A stretch of 64,000 nucleotides of DNA from Sphingomonas sp. GM_Shp_1 (lineage in GTDB: Bacteria > Pseudomonadota > Alphaproteobacteria > Sphingomonadales > Sphingomonadaceae), in the NCBI RefSeq assembly GCF_026540895.1, contig NZ_JALNUR010000002.1, positions 124,001 to 188,000 of the forward strand. Reading direction: 5' to 3'. Positions 18,976 to 26,482 of this stretch are shown here, piece by piece. The translations under genes were made by a program, and so were the position numbers. The stretch's first letter is position 1. Every line of letters begins with the position of its first letter. The notes below the pieces were generated by a model. That model worked only from the letters and a program-made list of their open reading frames with translations, ran no database searches and was not told the origin of the DNA.

Positions 18976-20691
18976 CCGCGCCCACGCCTCGGCGTCGGCG
19001 AGTTGCAACAGCCGGGCAAAGCGCAAGTCGCGGGCCGGTCCCGGCGCCAGCGCGGCCTCCACCGCCGCCCGGTCGATGACGCCATGGACGGCCAGGCATC
19101 CGTCGAGCAGGAAAGGCCGCAACTGGTCGGCCTCCCGCTCGACCAGTCGCGCCAGGAAGCCGGTTGGCGTGCCCTTGGAGCGCCGCCCCACCACCGCTGC
19201 GGGCAGGCGGGCGGCATAGGCTTGTCGGACGAGCACACGATTGCGTCCCTCCTCGAACCACATCCAGCTCGGCACTCGTAGCGCAGCCTCGGCAATAGGC
19301 TGCGAGACGAGAGGCGACAGAAGCGCCGGATGTCGGTCCGGATCAAGGCCATCCGCGACCGCCATGGCGGCAAGAAGAAGACCGACCTGCGCTGCCTTGC
19401 CCGGCGGTGTGCCGCGCGGCACGTCGAGCCATGGATGGGAAGGATCAAGGCCATCGACTATCCCGGGATCGAGGAAGCTGTGGTCAACCGGCCAGCGATA
19501 GGCCGCGCGACGCGTCGCCAGGCGCACGCCAGCGCGCGCCAGGACAGCGGCAAGGCTGACCTGGGCCATCCGCGCGATCGCGGCCGCGGTTGCTAGGGGA
19601 CGTGACTCCCTGCCTATTCCGAGCAGGGCATCGACCACCGGGGCGACGCTTTGCAGCGAGCAGAACATGTTGTCGCCGCCACCGCCATCGATGACCAGTG
19701 CCGAGCTGGTTTCTCTCGCCAGATCGTCCGCGGCAGCAAAAGTGGCCTGGCGGAACTGGGCACCGGTCGGTCGTGGCAAGCCACGCGCGAGGGGATGGGT
19801 GAGATTCACTTGCCGAGGATCGCGCACGACCTCGACCAATGGGACGTCGAGATGGCGCGCCACGGCCCGGGCATGATCGCGTTCGTCGCCCTGCGCGTCC
19901 GCGACCACCATTGTCAGGCAAGTGAAGCGGCGCCCACTAGATGCCAGCGCCGCCGCCACGACCGACGAATCCAGTCCGCCGGACAGGAGCAGGATCGCCG
20001 GCACGTCGATGGGGAGGCGTGACACGACCGCAGTGTCGATCGCCCGGGCCACTGCTTCCGCCGCCGCATCCCGACCTTGGAATGCCTGCGCCCGGTCGGC
20101 CCATGACCAGGGAGACCAGTACCGCTCCAGGCGAATGCCGCGGTCCGAAATCTGGATTGCTTGGCCGCCGCCGAGTTCCTCGACGCCGCGCAGGCAGGTG
20201 CGCCCATTACGCAGGTCGGTGGCCGCGAGGAAATGGCCCAAGGCATGCCAGTCGACAGCCGGAGCCGAAGCACCGAACGCGCCCAACAGCCGGACCGAAG
20301 AGGCCACAACGACATGGTCTCGCGCATCATGCCAATAGCATGGCAAGCTGCCGAACGGCGCGCGCAAGGCGTAGCGGCCGTCACTCAAGGTACCGAAGGC
20401 AACATAATCGCCCCAATGGTTGCGCGTCAGTTCACTTGCCGCGCTTCCAGTCCCGGCCGGGGCGCGAAGGGTCGCTTCCGTCAGCGGCGTGGCTTCTCCG
20501 CGCCGGAACAGCGATCCGACAATCCAGAGTCCCTGCGCCGCGCTCACATTCGACGCTGCGATTATCATCCGATCGTCGACGTGGCATAGCCCAAGGCCCG
20601 CCCGGCCGGCTGCCTCGGAAAAGAGGGCTTGCTCCCCTGCGCCGAAGGGCTTGGACCTGGCCAGCCATGCAGCGAACGCCGGCCGGATCAT
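18964..20691 (-). CDS. lasso peptide cyclase (asparagine synthetase-like, McjC homologue)
   Basis: 575-residue ATP-dependent macrolactam synthetase. The N-terminal half is a glutaminase-like fold without an N-terminal Cys, as expected for lasso cyclases. The PPi loop is SGGLDSS at about residues 236-242, and a second Asn-synthase motif IDGGGGDNMFC follows. It adenylates the core Asp/Glu side chain and joins it to the new N-terminus. ATG 20691 overlaps the protease stop (ATGA at 20688-20691), so the two are translationally coupled. A longer open frame upstream is ignored because it lies inside the protease gene. Confidence 0.92.
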   Translation of the reverse strand: MIRPAFAAWLARSKPFGAGEQALFSEAAGRAGLGLCHVDDRMIIAASNVSAAQGLWIVGSLFRRGEATPLTEATLRAPAGTGSAASELTRNHWGDYVAFGTLSDGRYALRAPFGSLPCYWHDARDHVVVASSVRLLGAFGASAPAVDWHALGHFLAATDLRNGRTCLRGVEELGGGQAIQISDRGIRLERYWSPWSWADRAQAFQGRDAAAEAVARAIDTAVVSRLPIDVPAILLLSGGLDSSVVAAALASSGRRFTCLTMVVADAQGDERDHARAVARHLDVPLVEVVRDPRQVNLTHPLARGLPRPTGAQFRQATFAAADDLARETSSALVIDGGGGDNMFCSLQSVAPVVDALLGIGRESRPLATAAAIARMAQVSLAAVLARAGVRLATRRAAYRWPVDHSFLDPGIVDGLDPSHPWLDVPRGTPPGKAAQVGLLLAAMAVADGLDPDRHPALLSPLVSQPIAEAALRVPSWMWFEEGRNRVLVRQAYAARLPAAVVGRRSKGTPTGFLARLVEREADQLRPFLLDGCLAVHGVIDRAAVEAALAPGPARDLRFARLLQLADAEAWARSWS

Positions 20692-21359
20692 ATCACGAGA
20701 ATCGGCGTGAACGCGTGCACGACATGCAACTCGTCGTTGAGCACTTCGGTGTCGCGCTGGACCCAGGCATGTGCCGCGAACGGGTCCAGCTGCACGCCGA
20801 AGACAAGCCGGGCATCGGCAGAAGCACATCGCCGGGCCAGCGCCAGCGACAGGGGAAGACAGTTTCCCGCCGGACTGACCAGCAGGCGCAGTCGCGCAAA
20901 GGCGCCCGCATGGCGATCGACATCGCGGACAGTTCCGGCCTGCCGCTCTTGCCGACGCTGAAGTTGTGCAAGTTCACATCCCAGGCCGCGCCTGCGTATG
21001 CGGCAGGTGCTCGCCGCGAAGCACAGTCCGGCAATCATCGTCGAGGACCTAGGCGTGGTGTCGATTAGGTCGAGGCGACTGGTCCGCGCGCGCGGAAGTT
21101 CGCAAGGCACAAGAGGCTCGCCCTTGGTGCTGTCGAGCAGTCCGGCCCGGACGAGTGCGAGGAGCGGTGCCGCCTCCTCGCCCACGAGTTCTTCGCCCGC
21201 GCATTGACGGTTGAGCGCTTGGCTCGTCGCGACGGGAAGCATCCAGTAGCGATCCGAGCGGGCATCGAGGAAGATCACGCTGTCGCCTATCAGGCAGAAG
21301 CCGACAAACGGGGGTAGGAAGAGCCTCATCGCGAAGCGGCGGGTTGCTCCCGGGAACAC
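20688..21359 (-). CDS. lasso leader-binding/protease protein (fused B1-B2, McjB-like)
   Basis: 223 residues. The N-terminal about 80 residues form a PqqD-like leader-recognition region (GDSVIFLDARSDRYWML...VRAGLL). The C-terminal transglutaminase-like cysteine protease has Cys167 in GNCLPLSLA, His197 in AAHAWV and Asp209 in LND, with the same spacing as the McjB triad. It cuts the precursor leader, providing the free N-terminus for the cyclase. The fused B1-B2 form is usual in proteobacteria. Start GTG 21359 has a purine-rich upstream; ATG 21329 is an alternative. The precursor gene ends 12 bases upstream. Confidence 0.88.
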   Translation of the reverse strand: MFPGATRRFAMRLFLPPFVGFCLIGDSVIFLDARSDRYWMLPVATSQALNRQCAGEELVGEEAAPLLALVRAGLLDSTKGEPLVPCELPRARTSRLDLIDTTPRSSTMIAGLCFAASTCRIRRRGLGCELAQLQRRQERQAGTVRDVDRHAGAFARLRLLVSPAGNCLPLSLALARRCASADARLVFGVQLDPFAAHAWVQRDTEVLNDELHVVHAFTPILVI

Positions 21360-21371
21360 CCCGCCACCCTT

Positions 21372-21503
21372 TCAGTCGTCGGCCAAGCCGGCGCCGAGCA
21401 TTCCCTGGACCTCGTCGATCGGGGTCCCGGTCGCTCCTTGGGTCAGGACACGGGCATCGCCCAGGTCGACCAGCGTCGGTGCCTTGTCGGTATCGCGTTC
21501 CAT
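21372..21503 (-). CDS. lasso peptide precursor
   Basis: 43-residue precursor read directly from the sequence; ATG 21503 has AAGGAG 7 bases upstream. The leader (MERDTDKAPTLVDLGDARVLTQ) has the recognisable P-T-L-V-D-L-G-D-A pattern and the near-universal Thr at position -2. The core is predicted to start at Gly23: GATGTPIDE, then VQGM, ending GLADD (21 residues). Ring closure would use Gly1 and Asp8 or Glu9, giving an 8- or 9-residue ring. The tail lacks aromatic or other very bulky residues; only Met13, Leu14, Gln11 and Leu18 could act as plugs. It is followed by the protease and cyclase in one operon. Cleavage and ring residues are predictions. Confidence 0.85.
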   Translation of the reverse strand: MERDTDKAPTLVDLGDARVLTQGATGTPIDEVQGMLGAGLADD

Positions 21504-21934
21504 GACGTTCTCCTTGGTATGCCGCGATCATTCGCGACCTTGGGAGAATGTGCCGGCCGGTTGGATATACGAACTTTATACGGAGTTGATATTTCGAATG
21601 TCAGCAATTTGATCGTCCGTAACTAGCCCGTAAAGATTGCGGTTCACGGCATGTACGATTGCCCTAGTTTGATTTCGGCCAATCTTGTGGCGCGACTAGG
21701 GCCGCTATTGCCCTCCCCGCGTCATCACATTTTTCCATCAATCGATCGTTTCGAAAATGTATTTGGGAGCATATCTTTGGAGAAGCGAGCCAATTGGTTG
21801 GCTGGCAAAGCGTGTTCCGGTCAAGGCCGGTTCCGGGCCTTCCATTTTAAGAAGGGTCAATCGGACGCTGTCGACCAAACCAGGTCATTTAAATTAGCTA
21901 TCGCGAATGTCTGCACCTGACAGAAGCTGCCTTA
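21504..21934. other. AT-richer intergenic region upstream of the lasso operon
   Basis: About 430 bp that must hold the promoter of the precursor-protease-cyclase operon. The composition drops visibly in GC from about 21550 onward. Candidate -10-like elements (TATAAA on the minus strand near 21580) are present but no -35 at proper spacing is convincing. No coding signal was found. Confidence 0.5.
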
Positions 21935-22278
21935 CGGACGTCCCAAAGCGAATGCGAGCTTTGCACTCCATTGTGATCTTTTACCGCGGCACTCCATGAG
22001 TCCAAAAGCTACCGTACGCTGACCCGGCAACGGTGGCTCTGGCGAACTCGCGCGATTGACGTGGGATAAAGGATGGCCGCGCTCCGCAAGCGCCGCAATC
22101 AGCTCGCCATTGCAGCCGCGGGTGACTTCAAAGGCGACACAAGCATCATGGTCGAGCGTGTCGAGCCAGGCAGCGACGGCATCGGCGATCTGCCCAAACC
22201 GGCCTGATGGCAGCTCGCAGATGGCGATGAAGGCGCGAGAGATCGCAGTCGATGACGGCTTGCGGCATAGCTAAGGCT
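21935..22278 (-). mobile_element. degenerate IS110-family transposase fragment
   Basis: One minus-strand frame without a start codon reads AISRAFIAICELPSGRFG, then AAWLDTLDHDACVAFEVTRG, then CNGELIAALAERGHPLSHVN. This resembles the N-terminal DEDD-type region of IS110 transposases, where a conserved FE-T-G block precedes a VNP-like block. A stop codon lies just upstream and the frame ends at about 21935 without a C-terminal domain. It is a decayed remnant, and marks past insertion beside the effector block. The match is by pattern only. Confidence 0.5.
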
Positions 22279-22462
22279 CCAGTCGATGTCGTGAGGAATA
22301 GGCAGTCCCAAGCAAATCTTCAGGGTTGTCGACCAATGTAAAAGCGACCCTTGCTTCCTATCGGACTCCGAACCCTTGAGGAGGACAGGCTCTCTTCCGC
22401 AACCATCTGATGCCGGCTTCGCATTAGGCAGGGGACGATAACGAAACTCATTCAAGATTGAC

Positions 22463-23227
22463 TCAGGCCTTATGAATGAACTGATGCAGCGAAATCGCAT
22501 TATTTATAACGATCTCGATCGCCGAAATATAGGAATCCCAATCCCCGTGCGATGATAGCGCATTTAGTGCATAGTGCATTCCATGCGCATTTAGCGCAAA
22601 TGCAGGGCCAAGAGGTATCGAGGGGACGCTTACCTCTCTACAAAGTGAAAATCCTGCATGCAGGAGTGACCTAGCAAGCCTTCCATTACCATCCATGAAA
22701 GGATGTGACATTATAATTTCGGCAAATGAGTATAATGGAACAAAAGCTAAATTGGTGGCGCGATTTCGGTACTCCAATACGCGCCCGATGGCCAATCGGG
22801 CATATGATGGTTCCGGAAACCGCACGGACCGATCTCGCCAATGACCAACACAAGTCGCGTTTCTATAGTCAATGTCCCTTCCTAAAAAGACTCGGACCAA
22901 GCTTCTGGCAACCGTCTCACTCAGGTTAAAATTTTTGAGGATGTCCCAATGCGAAAAAAGCATCACCTCAAAAGACGGGCTCAGGCATATCCTTCGGCAC
23001 TTTGCGATCCAAACATCTGGATTATCGGGAGAAAATTCCCCCTCGCCCCCTAGTAGCATAAGTGAAGCTATAATTTCATTGCCCACAGCATCCGTAAGAT
23101 GACAACAGCTTGACGCGAAAGTGTAATATAAATTTGCGAGCCGCTGAATCCGATCAAGCGGAAGTTCAGCGTCACGGGGCGGCGGCGGGCATTTCCAAAG
23201 TGGGGGTGCTTGTTTAACTGTTTCCAT
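22463..23227 (-). CDS. Fic/DOC family protein
   Basis: 254-residue protein with a perfect Fic active site HPFMDGNGRLAR at residues 175-186 (consensus HxFx(D/E)GNGRxxR). Catalytic His175, the anion-hole GNG and Arg186 are all present, so it should transfer AMP or a related group to a target hydroxyl. I do not see a convincing inhibitory (S/T)xxxE(G/N) helix, nor an adjacent Doc/Phd or FicA-like antitoxin gene. It is divergent from the GG-leader zincin gene (62 bp between start codons) and shares that gene's AT-rich composition. It could be a toxin, a regulator of the exporter block or an independent insertion. Confidence 0.85.
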   Translation of the reverse strand: METVKQAPPLWKCPPPPRDAELPLDRIQRLANLYYTFASSCCHLTDAVGNEIIASLMLLGGEGEFSPDNPDVWIAKCRRICLSPSFEVMLFSHWDILKNFNLSETVARSLVRVFLGRDIDYRNATCVGHWRDRSVRFPEPSYARLAIGRVLEYRNRATNLAFVPLYSFAEIIMSHPFMDGNGRLARSLLHAGFSLCREVSVPSIPLGPAFALNAHGMHYALNALSSHGDWDSYISAIEIVINNAISLHQFIHKA

Positions 23228-23288
23228 CGCCCATGACCTTATCCGCTCTGTCAGACAAACCTGGTGAACGGTGAAAAGGGGCGGTATA

Positions 23289-24668
23289 ATGCGGGAACTG
23301 AATTTGCAAGAATGCGGCTTGGTATCCGGCGGTCAGTATCAAGACTCCGGGTACCAGGACTCCGGAACAGGCTATGTTGCATCTGGAAGCGATGGCGACG
23401 CCGGCAACAGTGGCCAAGGCACTGGAGGGAGCCAAGGTGCGTCAGCAAGCCAAGACGCGGGTGGCCTTTATACGCATGGGACTATCGGTGACATCAAGAG
23501 GTTCGCGATGGAGTTGGCCGGAGACCAGCTCTCGCAATTCTTCTCGAGTTTGCAAGATGCCGCACCCCGTGTGGGCCCAAACTCTCAAGACAGCGGATTT
23601 GACCACGACAACCCAGAAAATACGGGCCCCATTGACCCGGCATTTGCAGATTTCATCTCGGAGTACGGGAACCCGTCATCATTGGACAGAATGCCGGAGT
23701 CTCACTACTGGGATTTCTTGACGCAAGGAATCGATCCCGAATTTCAGGCGACGGCTATCGGTCCTAATGAAATAAAAGCGAATTACTCTGCGGGTCAGGT
23801 GATCGTATCAGGTGACCAGGGTCTTGCTGACGGGGGCTTTGACGGAAAAACTGCGCACTTCAACGTAAATGGCCTTGATTTGATTGGTACATTTCACGCT
23901 GACGGAAAGTATCATAGCGGGTCCATCGATCCCGATACCGGCAAGCTCGATGTCGTCGTCACAGCCCCAAGTGGAGCGCTTACCCATTGGACGTTTGATG
24001 TCGACCCCAGCCACGCCCCTGGAGATCCCTATTCAAACATCCTTTCCAATGGAGTTGCGTCATCCGGCGAGAGTGGAAGTAGCGATAATAGTTTTCCAAA
24101 CTCATATTCTCGTAGGGAGTCGCTCGCGCCATATCTAGATAAGCCTCACATGAAAGAAGGTGAGACGCGACATCTCACAGACGGAGAAAAGGCTGCACTG
24201 AGAGATTTTTATGGTGACAAGCTCACTGATGCCCAGATGAATAGCGTCATCATAAAATCTGGCGGTGCGTATGGCGACGCTTCCGCAACAACGTGGAGCA
24301 AGAATAACATAAGCTTTAATACGAAAACGGCCATAACCGATTACTCAACGGATAATTCTACAATGGCGCTACTAATCCATGAATTCACGCACGTGATTCA
24401 ATGGAACGAGGGCTATAGTTTGTTTCGGTTTGGCAAAGATGAAGTAGCCGGCGCGTTTTCTGACGCATACTCCTATAACGAGCAAACATTCAACGACCTA
24501 CTTCTTGGAAAAATCAACTTTAAGGATTTAAATGTTGAAACTCAGGCGGCACTGAAAGAAGATGCGTTTAGGGCAGAGCATGGCCTGCCCACCTTGGGCA
24601 ACTACGGATTTGATCCAGGTGTACCTGCCTATAGAGAAGTCCAATTGACATATGATCCATCGCATTGA
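23289..24668 (+). CDS. double-glycine-leader secreted protein with HExxH zincin domain
   Basis: 459 residues from ATG 23289 (AAAAGGGG lies upstream; an in-frame GTG at 23271 is less likely). The first 15 residues, MRELNLQECGLVSGG, match the GG leaders cut by C39 peptidase exporters. Next comes a low-complexity Gln/Ser/Gly/Asp-rich linker (about 16-75), a middle domain of unknown type, and a C-terminal domain with IHEFTHVIQW. Its HExxH has His364, Glu365 and His368, and a later Glu (about 417, in NVETQA) could be the third zinc ligand. The block after the motif (Y-x-Y, then F, then N-x-E-x-Q-A) resembles the metallopeptidase-like domain seen in some polymorphic-toxin and vgr-related proteins. 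It is exported most probably by the HlyD and C39-ABC proteins encoded 0.6-4 kb downstream. Activity and target are unknown. GC is clearly below that of the window. Confidence 0.8.
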   Translation: MRELNLQECGLVSGGQYQDSGYQDSGTGYVASGSDGDAGNSGQGTGGSQGASASQDAGGLYTHGTIGDIKRFAMELAGDQLSQFFSSLQDAAPRVGPNSQDSGFDHDNPENTGPIDPAFADFISEYGNPSSLDRMPESHYWDFLTQGIDPEFQATAIGPNEIKANYSAGQVIVSGDQGLADGGFDGKTAHFNVNGLDLIGTFHADGKYHSGSIDPDTGKLDVVVTAPSGALTHWTFDVDPSHAPGDPYSNILSNGVASSGESGSSDNSFPNSYSRRESLAPYLDKPHMKEGETRHLTDGEKAALRDFYGDKLTDAQMNSVIIKSGGAYGDASATTWSKNNISFNTKTAITDYSTDNSTMALLIHEFTHVIQWNEGYSLFRFGKDEVAGAFSDAYSYNEQTFNDLLLGKINFKDLNVETQAALKEDAFRAEHGLPTLGNYGFDPGVPAYREVQLTYDPSH

Positions 24669-24703
24669 TGTGCCCGATGTCTATCAACACGTGGTGATAT
24701 TTT

Positions 24704-24871
24704 ATGGCCGTGTTTGCCCTGGTAATAGTTATTCCGATAATGATTTTATCCGTTATAGCTTTATTAATTTTCATCAAGTTTAGACTATACAGATTAATGG
24801 CGATCCCAGGATTCGCAATTTTGGTATGCGCTTATGTTTGGATATGGACTTATTTTAGTAATTCTAGGTGA
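24704..24871 (+). CDS. small two-helix membrane protein, candidate immunity protein
   Basis: 55-residue ORF beginning ATG 24704, 35 bp after the zincin stop, with GGTGA upstream. It has two hydrophobic helices: VFALVIVIPIMILSVIALLI (about residues 3-22), and after a basic FRLYRLMA turn, GFAILVCAYVWIWTYF (about 36-51). It ends NSR. Small membrane proteins immediately downstream of exported toxins are often immunity proteins; that role is inferred from position and topology only. It shares the low GC of the upstream gene. Confidence 0.65.
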   Translation: MAVFALVIVIPIMILSVIALLIFIKFRLYRLMAIPGFAILVCAYVWIWTYFSNSR

Positions 24872-24943
24872 GTCATTCATAAGGTTGCTTGCTTAACTAT
24901 TGCATCGTTTTCACAACATGGGCAATTTTTTGATGGATTGGGG

Positions 24944-24970
24944 CTCTCTCTGGTATTGTTCTAGAGAGAG
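24944..24970. other. hairpin between candidate immunity gene and exporter genes
   Basis: CTCTCTCT at 24944-24951 pairs exactly with AGAGAGAG at 24963-24970 over an 11-base loop. It is not followed by a T-run, so it is not a classical intrinsic terminator. It might attenuate or stabilise transcript between the toxin-immunity pair and the hlyD-ABC pair. The rest of 24872-25222 shows no coding signal. Confidence 0.4.
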
Positions 24971-25222
24971 TTCCTCTTGCGGTGCATAATCTGTGCAGGC
25001 GCCCGCAGTAAGCGCTTGCGCCGTTGTTGATTGTAGATTGCCGGCATTTCGACCTGCAATTTAGGCGAATTCCTATCAAATACCGTTCAGTTCTACTGCC
25101 ATGTTTGCTATAGAACTCAACGTATGAGGGTGCGCGTAAGTCGCTATTGTAAAGCTGGCATTTTAGGGCGGACCAAGCTTCAACAAGCCGCGATGTTAGT
25201 TAGACTTTCTGAGATAGAGGCG

Positions 25223-26482
25223 ATGTATCAAAATTATGCAGACCTCTTTAGAGAGGAAGCGCTCCAAGCACGTGGGATTCGCTTGGAAGGCGAGGTTCTG
25301 CTGTCGAGACCACTTCGCGCGCACACGATTATCGGCCTGTTGACGTGTAGTGTCACCGCATTAGCCGTATGGGTTGGAGCCGGGCATTATGCCCGCACCG
25401 AGACCGCGCGGGGCGTTTTGGCGACTGATGCCGAAACTTCAAAAATCGTGGCACCGCATCCAGGCATCGTAACGCGCATGGCTGTAACGGATGGGCAGCA
25501 CGTCCGGCAGGGCGCAGTGCTCGCAACAATTCTTGTCGAACAGCGAGATGCCGATGGCAACAGGGTAACCGAGGACAGTCTTAGTGTTCTGCGGGCTCAG
25601 CGGAGCTTGGGGGCGCGGCAGCTAGCCGCGCTGCATACCAGTGGCGACAGTGAACGGTTGGGACTGGCCGCAACGATCGCAAGCGCGGAATCTCAGTACG
25701 CCAATGTCCAAGGCCAGGTGGCTGTCGAGCAGGCGGCGTTAAAATCCCTCGAGGATGCTTTTGAGCGATACAAGCCGATCGCAGCCAAAGGCTTCATTTC
25801 GCAAAGTCAGATGGACGTTCGTCAGCAACAGATATTCAGTGCGCGCCAACAGCTCGCTCAGCTTCGTCAGCAGCTGATCGCGCTCGATAGTAGCCGTTCC
25901 GAAGCCACGGCGCGACTTCACAAATCAGTGGCAGATGAAGAAGAGCAGGCGACCAACGCCCGCTCGTCCTTGGAAGGTTTGCGCGCTGAACAGTCCCGAT
26001 TAAAGGCACAGCAAGCCTATGTGCTGACGGCGCCGATCGACGGTGTCGTTACAGCGCTACAAACCGGCCTGGGGCGCGCGGTCGACGGATCCATGCCGGT
26101 TATGACGATCGTACCTTATAATGTTGCCGTTCATGCCGACCTATACGCGCCGAGCCGTGCGGTCGGCTTTCTAAAGGCTGGCGACGAGGTTCGCTTGCTT
26201 TATGACGCGTTTCCCTATCAGCGATTTGGCAGCTTCAAGGGTACAGTGCGTGGCGTGTCGCGCGTGGCGCTGGATCCTCGCCAAATAGATGCGCCATTTA
26301 AAATCGATGAGCCGGTGTATCGGATAAACGTCACGCTGGAGCATCAAAGGATCGCGGGCTATGGCGAACAGGTACGCTTGCAGCCCGGGATGACGCTATC
26401 GGCGAACATCATCCTTGAGCGCCGCAGCTTTCTCCAATGGCTTCTGGAGCCGCTCAACGCCGTTATGAAGCGTGACCGATAA
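25223..26482 (+). CDS. HlyD-family membrane fusion protein (type I secretion adaptor)
   Basis: About 419 residues from ATG 25223, where the sequence YADLFREEALQARGIRLEGEVLL matches the usual start of bacteriocin-type HlyD adaptors; upstream ATGs at 25124 and 25193 are possible. One membrane helix (TIIGLLTCSVTALAVWVGAG) is followed by a biotinyl-lipoyl-like half (KIVAPHPGIVTRMAVTDGQHVRQG). A long coiled coil comes next (RQQIFSARQQLAQLRQQLI and the following Ala/Glu-rich helix), then the second lipoyl half (APIDGVVTALQTGLG) and a beta-barrel domain. It spans the periplasm between the ABC exporter and an outer-membrane TolC-type channel, which is not encoded here. The stop abuts the ABC gene (26482/26483). 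Confidence 0.9.
   Translation: MYQNYADLFREEALQARGIRLEGEVLLSRPLRAHTIIGLLTCSVTALAVWVGAGHYARTETARGVLATDAETSKIVAPHPGIVTRMAVTDGQHVRQGAVLATILVEQRDADGNRVTEDSLSVLRAQRSLGARQLAALHTSGDSERLGLAATIASAESQYANVQGQVAVEQAALKSLEDAFERYKPIAAKGFISQSQMDVRQQQIFSARQQLAQLRQQLIALDSSRSEATARLHKSVADEEEQATNARSSLEGLRAEQSRLKAQQAYVLTAPIDGVVTALQTGLGRAVDGSMPVMTIVPYNVAVHADLYAPSRAVGFLKAGDEVRLLYDAFPYQRFGSFKGTVRGVSRVALDPRQIDAPFKIDEPVYRINVTLEHQRIAGYGEQVRLQPGMTLSANIILERRSFLQWLLEPLNAVMKRDR

Noticed and set aside
22099..22500. 133-codon minus-strand open frame
   Set aside because: Overlaps the IS110 remnant in another frame and has no family signal.
24944..24970. intrinsic terminator after the candidate immunity gene
   Set aside because: The hairpin has no following T-run, so it was listed only as a hairpin.
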